A stretch of 34,620 bases of DNA, taken from Ichthyophthirius multifiliis (lineage: Eukaryota; Ciliophora; Oligohymenophorea; Hymenostomatida). Below the pieces are notes generated by a model. That model was given only the letters and a program-made list of their open reading frames with translations, made no database searches and had not been told where the DNA came from. The stretch spans positions 1 through 34,620 of the forward strand of contig NW_004086263.1 in the NCBI RefSeq assembly GCF_000220395.1. Reading direction: 5' to 3'. Both the position numbers and the translations under genes were made by a program. Below are positions 20,879 to 32,116 of the stretch, piece by piece; the stretch's first letter is position 1; every line of letters begins with the position of its first letter.

Positions 20879-23630
20879 ATTTATAAATATTAATCAAAAG
20901 CTTTATATCGTATAAGAACCTTAAAAAATATAAAATATACCAGAATTATGCATGGTATTAAAATTTGAATAAAAAGGATAGAAAAAATAAGAAGTCGAAG
21001 AAGAAGAAAATTATTAAGCAGATGAAAATATTGAGAAAATAAAAGATAAGCTATTAATTTATATAGGTGAAAAAGCGAGAGAAATATAAGAAATATTCCA
21101 TGAAAACCCAAATTAAATCAATGATGAAATTAAAAAAAGAGAAATTTAATAAAAAGCGGGAAATATTTATAATAACTTAACTTATGAAATACTAAAAATA
21201 GTTTATTTATTAATTTAATTTGGTTGCTATGATATAAAAAGAGAAATTTAAAGTCTTTCTTTTAAATAAAATAAATAAGAGCAAGTTTAGGAAAGCCAGA
21301 TTTTTAAGATTTTATAATATGCAATGACTATTTTTGAATATGATAAGACTTTTCCGGAAGCTCGGAAAGTTTTGGTTTAGAAAAGAAAGGAAAAATAAGA
21401 ATAAATATAGAATAAATTACAAGAATAAGGGAAGAAAATATTTTATGGAGTAACGGGTATTATGGGAAAAGCCTTTAATATGATTAATTTTTTCGAAGTT
21501 TTATAATAGGAAAATAACGAGAAAAACAAGAAAAAAAAGAAGGAAAATAACATAGAAATAATCGCGGAAGACCAGGGCATTATAGGCGGAGGTTTTTTGA
21601 AATAAAATGATGTTTTAAAGAAAATTCTATAGAAAATTTTAAATGAAAACCAAGATGAGTATGAATTTAAGATTAAGTGTTAAATTTGTAATATTTTTGG
21701 GAAATATTTAGACTATAAACATGATTATATGCTTTCTAGGATTAAAAATTAGTTTGTTTATATTGTTTAGGATAAGTTTAATTTAATTTAAAAGATCTAG
21801 TCTTTTGAGAATGATTTTAAATCTAAATCGGAAGTTATTAGGGAATTCAAAAAATTCGTTTAGGATAATATTTAGTGCTTTTTTAATTAGGTTTTATGCA
21901 CGGGGACTTGTGTGGATGAAATGGGAGAGTTTCAAAAATAATTCTAGAGCTTTTTTTTTGATAAAAGGAAAGATAAGTTTTCGAAAGATGGGGAACTTAT
22001 TAATATTAATTAAATTCTTAATAGTGAAATATTTCCAAGTTTAGTCATGCTCTTTTGCTTTTCGTAAGATTATGAGATGGAGAAGAAGATTTTAGGGGTT
22101 TTGTGTAAATTTTATAATTAAAGAAATCAATTGGCGGATTTACTTTCTTAATTAATACTTTTATTTGATGAGGGAAATCAAAAAATACACGAAATTACGA
22201 AGTTTAAGTTAAAGAAATTGACGAAGTTTATAGAAGAAAGTGAGAGTTGGATGAGTAGTTTAAATAATGAAGGAAATTTAGAGATATTGGAAAAGACTAG
22301 AAATGATTTTGATTTTTTCGGGAAGATTTTAATTAAGAATAGTTAGGTACGAGTTATTTAGAATAATTAAAAGAGCGAAGATTAGTATGAGGTTTTTATT
22401 GAAAACGAGAATGAAATCGACTTTATTAGATAGAAGATTTTATATCATAATAAAGTATATGAACTGGCAATTAATTTAATTAAAGATTCGGTTCATATAT
22501 TATAAGGAGAAGAGGAAAAAAGAAAAAAAAATAACTAAAATATCCAAACAAATATTTATTGTTCCAAAATGAGGGAACTTTTTAAATCGTGTTTTTTTTT
22601 CCTAAAAAACTTTGTAAAATATAATACTTTTAATTAAGAAATTCTCTCCGAAAATTTAGTTAGTCTTTTATAAGCTCTACCATTTAATGTGGGTTTAAGT
22701 GAACTCTATTGTGAGATTTTTCAGAATAATAAACATATTTGTTTGAGTAAATAAACTGAAATAACAGATGACTTTATTAAATTAATTATAAGTAATGGAA
22801 GATAGGCTAAATATTTAGACTTTTTCTTGATTATTTAGAAAACTAATAATGAGTATTTAATTAAAAATTAAAAATTAGTCTTAAATCTATTCCTAGACCC
22901 TAAATATAAACATATACTATTATATTTAGATAACGATAAAAATTAAAACAAGACTAAAGGATATACCTTTAGTTTCCAAAAATAATATGAAGAAGATGAA
23001 CCGTATGTTTATCATGCAAAATTATTAGATGTTTTAGCTTTTACGACTATAGGGAAAGAAGGAATGTATATGAGTGAGTAAAAGTTAAGGCAAAATATCA
23101 ATTTAAAATATGTATTTGAATTGTTAAGTCAAAAAGATGAACTTTGTGAGGGGATAATGGAGTAAATAGGTCTTTTAAAAATTCCTTTATTGAAATATAT
23201 ATATTATACGTTTTTAGAAAGTGAGAAAATATCAGATGAGTTTGTGAAATATATAGAAGATTTTATTAGATTTATTTAAAAGGAAAATTAAAGGATTTTA
23301 AGTTAGGAGAAATTTTCAAAATTTTTTTATGTTTATTTTGATATATTTTTATTTGTTTTACATAGTTATAAGGCTATTTTTTCATAAGATAAGGAATTTT
23401 CAAATAAATTATAGAATTAAATAAATAGTGAAATACATATATTAATTGAAAATATAATAAAAAAAAAATTAGTATTTGTAAATGAGAAATATTATTTTGA
23501 TTAAAATGAAATTAATTATCGGGAATTCGAAATATATAGAAATAGATGGAGAAAATTTATAGCTTTGATTGGAGGTTTTAAAGTTAATAATATAATAATA
23601 AATGAAAATAGTGGTTTTTTATAAATAGAT

Positions 23631-23666
<36 letters not shown>

Positions 23667-25846
23667 TATAATAATAATAATAATAATAATAAATTGTATA
23701 AAAAAATGGCAATGGTTGATAGTCCTTAAAATGCAAATAATATTTATAAAAACAATACTGATAGAAAAACTAATAATAATATTTTTTTTTAACTTGGTAA
23801 TTTTATTAAAAAAGAATAAATAGAAATTGATCCTGATGTTTATTTATTTAATTAATGTATAAACTAAAATGAGATATGGTAAATTTTATGGAACATATTT
23901 TTGTAGACATTTTTAAATTCTGAAAAATTAGTAGATTTAATAAAAGTTGAATAGAAAATTTTTGCTTTAGCACTTGATAAAGTTGAGTATATTTTTCAGA
24001 AAATTCCTATTATAAACGAAATTATTAACAAAGGTGAAATTTTCCGAAAATTGATTAATTTTCTTGAAAAAGCTCATAATGATAATACTTGTACCAGTAC
24101 ATTTAAACTAGTATTGAATGTTTTGGGTAATTTTATAGAAATAGATGATTATAAATTATAAAATGAGTAATATGAATAGGATTAGGACATAATAGAGTCT
24201 TTAAAAAAGGAAAATATTGAGAAAAATTAGAATTTTTTAAACCAATATGGGGCTACTTAGATGATATTTAATTAATTAAGTGATTATTCGAATATGGAAT
24301 GGTCCGAAGAGTTATTTATTTATATAATTTAATTCGGAGTCAAATTATTATATGACGGAAACAAGGAAGTTTAGAAGAGTATTTTTAATTATTTTATGAA
24401 TTTTACTTAAAGTGAGGTATTTTTTAAGACAATTCATAAATATATAAATGATGAAATACAAAAAATAAAACGGGAAAAAACTAATACTAATAATAGTTAA
24501 GAAATTACAATATTCAATTTCTAAAAAAAAGATGATGTAATTTTAACTATTTTAAGGTTCCTTTAATTATTGGCAGAAGGCCATTATTTAGACTTGTAAA
24601 AATATATGAGATTATAAACCCAAAACTACCACAATTATGACCTTTTAGAGGCCATAATAGGACTTTTAAATGCCTATTTTTTTAAAAAATAGGAAAAATA
24701 TATCAAAAATATGACTTAATGTTTCGATACATTGACTGAATATATCCAAGGACCTTGTAAAGAGAATTAGATGGCACTTATATAGGACAATTTTTTAGAT
24801 TTGGCGTCTAGTTTGCTTAGTATTGATGAAGTTATGGAAGATTAGGAAGCTGAAAAGGCCCTTCCTAAATGGGAAATCGCTAAATTGAAGTATAAATGCT
24901 CGATTACATTGATATCTTTGCTAGAAGGGAGAAAAAAAGAAGATGATATAGTCGTTAAGATGATAAAAAGCATCAATTATGAAATTATAAAGAGAAATAT
25001 AGTCGATATATACCATTTATATAAGATAATCGGGAAATAGAATTATAATAAGGAGCTTTTTAATCATTTTGATGATGAATAAAATGAAGAAAATTAATAA
25101 GGATTTATAATAGAAACTGGGTTTAATTTATATATTATATTGAGTATTTTTAATGAGGAAGAGGAAAATTATTAATAGGAAAATAAATTGAAAAAAAGGA
25201 AAAAAAAAAGAGAAAAAACCACTAATATATTAAAAAATAATCTAGTTTTGGATATTTTTGGATTAGCATTTACTATGGCAAAAGGAATAAAAGATATGGT
25301 GCAAGAATAGGCAAATAAAGTGCATTTTTTAGTAAAAAATAAAGATATTGGGGATGATATTTAGACTATTAAGATTAAATAGAAGGCTTTAAGGGAACTT
25401 TTAATGCAAGAAGCAGTTTAATTCTTTTAGTAAAATACATTACATATAGAGGTTTTGAGAGAAGGAGATAATTACTTGGAAAAAACTTATTTTTATTGTC
25501 CGTATTTTTGTAAAGATTTAGATAAATAAACTAAAAAAAAATTCAATATGAATGCAAATAGAATTTCTGTTAAAAGCAAAGTTACTAGTTTAATGTAAGA
25601 AAGTTAAAATTTAATTAAAGTAATGAGACATAATTATAATTTAAATAGTTAACTTAAAAAAATACGGATTTTACATATTTTAAGTTAATAAATTAATCTT
25701 TTAAGAGATATAGCTTTTGTATTAGCAATAGCTATAAATTTAATGGTTCTTTTTAGTTTTTAAAGAGATGAAAATAAATAAATAGTTAATTTATGTATAA
25801 ATATAATTAAAAAACTTAAAATATAAAAATAATATATATAAAATAA

Positions 25847-25883
<37 letters not shown>

Positions 25884-26676
25884 TATATATTATATATATA
25901 TATATATTATTTTATTTATATCTATTTACTTTATTTTTATTATTTTTATTTAGATACTTAAAAATATATTACCACTATAGGTATTATTCTTATAGTTTTA
26001 ACTTTAATTATTGTCCTTTATTTTCTATTACTTACAGCTCCTATATTGATAATGAAAGCTTGGGAAGGAGTGGTATATATTATATATATTTAATATATTA
26101 TATATTTTTTTTTTAAGAAAAAGGACAAAATAAATCTTTTAAAATACATTATAAGATTTATTAAAACTATTTATTTATTACTCTCTGATTTTTATGTACT
26201 TTATTATATTATTTATGGTATAACTGCTATAGTTGGACTTTCATATACACCATTTTTTTTTGTTTTTCATTTATTTGATATTTTGGTCCGTTTTCCAGAG
26301 CTTTTAAATGTCGTAAGATCTGTATATATACCCAGAAAACCTATTATGTATACATATTTCCTATTTTTAGTACTTTTATATGTTTTTTCACTATTTGGAT
26401 ATTATTGGTTAAGAGAATCATTTCCACCTACTTTTTGTGAGAGTGTTTTTACCTGTCTTTTGACAACATTTGATAAATGTTTTAAATATGATGGTGGTTT
26501 AGGAGGTTATTTAAATAATTTAGATTAAATTGAAGATGAGAAGAATAGTACAACATATTTTTTAATAAGATTTTTTTATGATAATATTTTCTTTATTATT
26601 TGTATGATTATAATGATAAATATTGTTTCAGGTATTTTGTATTTTATATGTTTTAGTATATATAAATGTAAATAGA

Positions 26677-26725
<49 letters not shown>

Positions 26726-27656
26726 TTATATTTATATTTTATTAATAAAATTTAATTTAATTTTTGTTTTTTTTATATTAAAGGTAATAAAACAAATATA
26801 TATATAAAAATTTTTATTTTTTAAATAATAAAAAAAGTATATTAACATTTAATTTTTAATATTATAATAAATATATGTATATAAATATATATATATATAT
26901 ATATACATATATCATTTTTATATTTTTAGGTATTATTATTGATTAGTTTGGTGAATTAAGAGATAAATTAAAAGAATATGAATAAGATTTAAATAATAAA
27001 TGCTTTATTTGTAATTTTTCTAGTGAAGAAATTGAAAAAGAATCTGATTAAAATTAAGATTTTATCACTCATATTAGAGTTTTATTTATACATTTACATA
27101 TTTATCTATATTTATTATTTTTTACAGATTTTAATATTTATTTTATTTTTATTTTTTTAAGTAAGATCATTGTATGTGGAATTATTTATATTACATAGCA
27201 TATCTTTAAGATAAAAAATAAACAGAATATACCGGTATTGAAAGTTATGTAGCTGAGAAAATTGAAAAAGAAGAAATCGGATGGTTTCCTATTAATAGAG
27301 CTTTATGTATGAATAAAAGAATGTAAGCAAAGGAAAATTAAGAAGTTATAATTTCATTAAAGGAAATGAATAAATCTGTAAATAATATATTAAATTTATA
27401 TTAATAATATGAATATAAATATATTTATATTAATGTATATATATTTATATTTATATTTATATTATATTTATATTTTATTTAGTAACTTATAATTAAAGAT
27501 ACTCTTAATATTCTTAATTAAACTGTTGATAAAATATCTTAAAAAGAAAATAATTATGTTAATAATGATTATATTACTAGTCTTTATTAGAAATATAAAA
27601 ATAAAAAAGTTAATTTTGTTTATAGTTTAAATAACTTAAGTGATAAATCAAATTGA
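17392..27656 (+). CDS. IP3-receptor/ryanodine-receptor superfamily calcium-release channel (12 exons)
   Basis: About 3,023 residues, with 11 proposed introns: 17687-17730, 18384-18449, 18825-19018, 19122-19222, 19742-19792, 20797-20900, 25795-25953, 26073-26117, 26632-26929, 27079-27161 and 27435-27482. All phases agree. The N-terminus has the beta-trefoil/MIR domains (ISQAEGFTKNRVQLLQ, TPVLYGQIVQFLHYNSNKYL, HKGGLVEWNKDYKLRHLTTG). RIH-type helical repeats fill the 4.9 kb exon 7, which also carries EYIQGPCKENQ near residue 2,264. The channel region follows: S1 near 2,585, a segment LVRFPELLNVVRSVY (S4-S5), the pore CLLTTFDKCF...DGGLGG, S6 leading into SGIIIDQFGELRDK, a CFIC...HIRQDH zinc finger and YTGIESYVAEKI. 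Such tetramers release calcium from internal stores. Some short introns are multiples of three without TGA and could instead be coding; the start of intron 3 and both ends of intron 11 are least sure. Confidence 0.94.
19142..19207. repeat. (TA)n microsatellite in intron 4 of the channel gene
   Basis: Almost pure TA filling most of the intron 19122-19222. Confidence 0.9.
20828..20890. repeat. (TA)n microsatellite in intron 6 of the channel gene
   Basis: Nearly uninterrupted TA inside the intron 20797-20900. Confidence 0.9.
23632..23692 (+). repeat. (AAT)n triplet repeat coding for poly-Asn
   Basis: About 20 AAT units in frame in exon 7 of the channel gene, broken once by TAT, giving an Asn run with one Tyr. 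It lies in a loop-like, low-complexity stretch and is likely to vary in length between strains. Confidence 0.93.
25849..25915. repeat. (TA)n microsatellite in intron 7 of the channel gene
   Basis: TA tract inside the intron 25795-25953, between the S1 and S2 coding exons. Confidence 0.9.
26678..26716. repeat. (TA)n microsatellite in intron 9 of the channel gene
   Basis: TA tract inside the longest proposed intron (26632-26929), which interrupts the gene just after the S6 helix. Confidence 0.9.
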
Positions 27657-27754
27657 AAAATATTATATATTATATATTTTATTTTTTCATATATATAAAA
27701 TTTTAATTTGTGTTTATTTAGAATCTTTTTTTAAATAAATACAAATTATTAAAA

Positions 27755-28078
27755 TCAATTCTTTTCTTATCTTAAATATGTATAATTTTGATTTTTTAAA
27801 ATTAATTTATGCATTCCTTTTATTTATGATTCAATACAATTTCTTATACATTATTATTCTTTTTTAGTATAGGTATTTTAATTATTTATACAATCTTAAA
27901 AACATAATTTTGATATATCCTTAATTGCAAATCCTAAGCAATTTATTTTATCATGATCAATTTAATTATTTGCTTTGGAATAACGATTAAATGGATCTAA
28001 TCTTAATTTCATAAAATTCCTATAAGTATTCATGGAAATAGTAGATTCGAATTTTTCTTATAATTTATCGAAATCCAT
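27755..28078 (-). CDS. Small Tim-type intermembrane-space chaperone (twin CX3C)
   Basis: A 107-residue single-exon protein. It has two CX3C motifs, CFQDC (59-63) and CIRNC (77-81), 13 residues apart, flanked by hydrophobic helix positions and a Glu before the second pair. This is the signature of the Tim8/9/10/13 family. These hexameric chaperones carry hydrophobic precursors across the mitochondrial intermembrane space. Family members are usually 80-100 residues; this one has an N-terminal stretch of about 55 residues before the first motif (MDFDKLQEKFESTISMNTYR...), longer than usual, with an extra Cys47. Which subfamily it belongs to is not clear. It is convergent with the calcium-channel gene; the stop codons are 98 bp apart. 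Confidence 0.82.
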
Positions 28079-29725
28079 ATTTGTTTTTAATATTTATTAA
28101 AATAAAAATAATAAAAGTATATTTAAATTAATATTTTATTTTTTTTTAAAAAAAAAGTAAAATTAATATTTATTTATATTAAAATATTTTAATTTATATA
28201 AGAAAATTTAAAAACTTATCCCCTTTTTTATATACGAATATATAATATAATTATTATTTTATTTTCAAAGATAAGTGAATATTTTATATTTTATATTATG
28301 AAAAATAATATGTAAACTCTATAAAATATTCATTATTTTAGAACAACAAAAAAATTAATTATTAAATCAATTATATTGTCGTTTGAAATTATTTTACTAA
28401 TCTGTATTTAATAATTAATTTAAGTGGGGTTTTATATTTGTTTATAAAAAAAAATTATAAATAAAGCATCTTAAGAATACAAAAATATTTTAAAATAACC
28501 TCATTAATTCATAAATATTCGTATTTTCTTATTATATATGAATTAAATATATTGGTGATTATAATAATTAAAATCCTTATATAGTTTCTAAATAACTTAA
28601 TGACTGCAAAAATAAATAGTATAATTCAAATAAATAATAAATGTTATATATATAAAACATTATAATAAAAAGAATATATTAATAAATTAATTATACATAT
28701 ATAAATTTATATTATTATTATTAATATTATAATTATTATTAATATATCTATTATAATATTTATTATTATTATATCTATTATTTTATATATAATACTATTA
28801 TGCATAACATGTACATTTATATTACTTATACATAAAATAATTAATAGTTTATATTTATATATATAATATATTTTATTTATATATTTATATGTTTTATATT
28901 TATAATTTTTAATTATTAATTATAAATATTTTTATATTAAGAAAAAGATAACTCTCTATTATAATTTATTTTATATAAAAATTAAAATACATATTAATTA
29001 TATAATTAATAACTTTAAAATTATACATAAATTAATTAATTTTTTTTTTATATTTTTTTTCTTTATTAATTATTAGATATTAAAATATTTTTATTTTTAA
29101 ATTTTTTTTTGTTTGCATTATTTTACAATTTATTTTTACTCATATATTTAAAAGATATTATTTTACATTTTTATCTTCTTTCTTATATATTATTTTTTAT
29201 TAAATATATTAAAACTTTCAAATAATAATCTATATAAGAACATTCAAAATAATTATTATTTTTAAATATTAAGTAAAATATTTATATATATTATTAAATT
29301 ATATGTTAATTTTTAGTTTATTTAAAATAAATATTCTTCATACTATATATATATTAGTATTTTTATTATTGAATTTGATGTTATATTTTTAGTTATATTC
29401 TTTTATATTAAAAATATTTTATAAATAAAAAAATCCATTATATGCGAAAATATTAAATTAAAATCATAATTTAAAGTAATAAACAGATATTGTAATATAT
29501 AATATCTTTTATGTTAATTTTTATTTAATTACTATAATTAATATTTTAAAATTAATATTTAAAAAAAAAAATATTTATGAAATATTTAAAATAAAAATAA
29601 ATTAAATACTAAATAATTTGAAAAATACTTTATATATAAAAAATATATATAATAATTTAAAATCTTAAAAAAATTAATATAAATATTAAATTAATTATAA
29701 ATTTTTTTTTTAAATTTTTATATGA

Positions 29726-29757
<32 letters not shown>

Positions 29758-29990
29758 TATTTTATAATTCATTAAAATTAAATTTATTCTATTTAATATT
29801 ATATGTAGCATGTTTATCCAAATAAAAATATAATATTTATAATAACTTTTTTTTTTTAACATTTTATATATTAATTATAATTTAATATGAATACTTTTTT
29901 TTAATTAAAAAAAAATATATTATAAATTAAAAATTATATATAAAGTCTAAATTTAAAAAAAACGAATAATCAAATAAATATAAATAAAAA
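28079..29990. other. Long AT-rich spacer
   Basis: About 1.9 kb upstream of both the small Tim gene (minus) and the uracil phosphoribosyltransferase gene (plus), so it holds both promoters. Part of it (28300-28620) is slightly less AT-rich and contains a 45-codon minus-strand frame starting MRLFQNIFVFLRCF near 28503, which I could not support as a gene. A short (TA)n run is at about 29725-29750. Nothing else was seen. Confidence 0.6.
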
Positions 29991-30716
29991 ATGCAATAAT
30001 AAATTAACACAGATAAAAAATATTTACCATTCCTAACAGTTTAATAATAGTAAGATCTCTTAGCTAAATATAACAGTTTAACAATTCTTCCTGAAAATCA
30101 AACACGCTTAATCTTTTCCAAAATTCGAAACTAAGATACTCCTACATCTTAATTTAGACATCATGCTGATCGTATAATGCGCTTATTAATAGAAACCGCT
30201 TTAAACATGTAAGATACTTTAGTTATTTAGAGAGAATCTCCTTGTTCATATTATGATTCTGTTGAAATAAAATAATAAGACGATTTTATAGCTGTTACTA
30301 TAATGAGAGCCGGAAATAGCTTTTTGCATGAACTTTTATAAATAATGCCAGATATTGAAGTTGGTTAAATTCTATTATAAAGAGACGAAGCGACTTAAGA
30401 AAAAAAACCTATATTATATTATACTAAATTACCCAAAAATATCAAAAATAAAAAAATTTTACTATTTGATCCAATGATAGCCACTGGAGGCTCAGTCATT
30501 AAAGCTATCGAAGAGTTAATTAAAGTCGGTATTTAAGAAAAAGATATAACTTTTGTAAATTTAATTGCTTGTGAATTTGGACTGAAAAAACTTTTCAATA
30601 AATATCCTAATATTTAAGTAGTAACAGGAAGTGTAGATCCTATGCTAATTGAAGAAACTAAATATATTGCTCCAGGCCTAGGAGATTTTGGAGATAGATA
30701 TTTTGGTACTAATTGA
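29991..30716 (+). CDS. Uracil phosphoribosyltransferase
   Basis: Converts uracil plus PRPP to UMP in pyrimidine salvage, in the cytosol. It is a single exon of 241 residues, normal for the eukaryotic/apicomplexan-type enzyme. Key blocks: FRHHADRIMRLLIETA (54-70), TIMRAGNSF (103-111), QRDEAT (130-135), the PRPP loop LLFDPMIATGGSV (157-169; canonical LDPMLATGGS), and the uracil-binding C-terminal YIAPGLGDFGDRYFGT (225-240). The start is the first ATG, in an A-rich leader, and MQQQ agrees with a free cytosolic N-terminus. There are many TAA/TAG Gln codons. No uridine kinase fusion is present. It is convergent with the prohibitin gene about 400 bp away. Confidence 0.95.
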
Positions 30717-31119
30717 TAAAGATTTTGTAGCATTAAAAAAAAATTATAAAAATATATATATAAATAAAAAAAAAATATATATAAAATTAAATATATAAAT
30801 AAATATATAATTATATATATATATATATATTTTTATATATTTTATATTTTTTTTTAATTTCTTATTTTATTTATTCCCTATTTTTGTCTCATTTTTTTTT
30901 TTGTTATATTATCTGATCTAATTTATATATTATTCTAATTTTAATAATTAATTTTTTATAATTTTCAATTATATTTTAATTTTTTTTTTCATTAATAATA
31001 TAATAAAAAATTATAAAATCAATAAATATTTTTATTTTTTTATTATATTTTATATATGAATAATTTATATATATATATATAATTATTTTTATATTTATAA
31101 TATATATATATATTTTTTT
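30717..31119. other. AT-rich spacer between convergent genes
   Basis: About 400 bp with several short TA tracts (30805-30840, 31065-31115) and T runs. No coding signal. Confidence 0.75.
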
Positions 31120-31999
31120 TCATTTTCCTTTTTCAATATTGAATTAATAACCACTACTTGTTTTGAAAGCATCCATTTATAAAATATCACTGCTAAGCAT
31201 AATATGATTTCTCGAATCTGCTAAAACACCTGAAATTTCTTTTGCAAATTCAATTCTTTTTACATCCAAATAAGCTTTTATTTAATTTTTTTTTAATAAA
31301 TTCTTTATTTTATTTTTATTTACCTGGATCATTAGCTGCTGCTTTTCCGACTAATTCAATAGATTTAGCTTATGCTTAAGCCTTGATAATAATTGATTTT
31401 TTTTCATCTTTAGCTTTTTCGACCATATATTTAGCTCTTTCAGCTTCTTATTATGCTATTTTTTTAGCTTCAGTAGCTTCTTGATATTCCTTTGAAAAAG
31501 AAAGTTCTGTAATTGCAATATTTTTAATATTTATATGGAAAAGCTTAGCTCTATCTTCTAAAGTTTTTCTGATTTTCTCACTTACTTTATCCCTTTAACT
31601 CATTAATTAACTAGCTGAATATTAAGCAACAACAGCCCTCATAATTTCATTAACTATAGAAGGAAAAACTACTTCATCATAATCTGTTCCTACATATCTA
31701 TTATATATATATACATAAACATACATATTATTTATATATATTATTATTAAAAAAAAAATACCTATATAATTCAGGTAATTTTGATTATTAAGGCTCAAAT
31801 AGTACTCTAATTGTTAAATTTATATTTTACATATCTTTATTAGCAGTATTTGCTTAAAATGATTTAAAACGAGTTTATGTATTAAATAATATAGGACGTT
31901 CAAAATAAGGAATTCTAAAATGCCATCCTTCAGAATATTAAAGACTTTTTAAACCTTATAAACGAGAAAATATTAAAGCAGTATGACCTGGTTCGACTT

Positions 32000-32030
<31 letters not shown>

Positions 32031-32116
32031 TTGATTTTACCTGTAAATACACAATTACTTAAGGCTGTTAAGCCTAATATACCTAAAGTTCCTAATGTAA
32101 CTAATGGAGCTGCCAT
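31120..32116 (-). CDS. PHB2: Prohibitin-2
   Basis: Four exons (32041-32116, 31762-31996, 31324-31697, 31120-31274) with introns of 44, 64 and 49 bp; 279 residues. The N-terminal hydrophobic anchor (APLVTLGTLGILGLTALS) is followed by the SPFH/band-7 domain: VEPGHTALIFSRLQGL, GWHFRIPYFERPILFNTQTR, LPELYRYVGTDYDEVVFPSI, RAVVAQYSASQLMSQRDKVS and AITELSFSKEY. The C-terminal coiled coil is EATEAKKIAQQEAERAKYMV. SKEY and the segment NDPAYLDVKRIEFAKEISGV match PHB2 rather than PHB1. Prohibitin-2 forms ring assemblies with PHB1 in the mitochondrial inner membrane and affects m-AAA protease activity and cristae shape. The 5' leader is A-rich with single Cs; its complement makes T-rich, spurious Phe-rich frames on the other strand. 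Confidence 0.95.

Noticed and set aside
21805-22044. Plus-strand frame in a different phase inside the channel gene
   Set aside because: The long in-frame translation of exon 7 (helical repeats of the channel) continues through this region, so this is a shadow frame.
17392-27656. Reading the many TAA and TAG codons as breaks, which would make most genes here pseudogenes
   Set aside because: TAA and TAG occur throughout conserved domains in every gene, while each gene ends in TGA. This is the ciliate code with TAA/TAG = Gln, not decay.
28366-28503. 45-codon minus-strand frame MRLFQNIFVFLRCF... in the long spacer
   Set aside because: Short, no recognisable motif, AT-rich composition like the surroundings; it cannot be told from chance.
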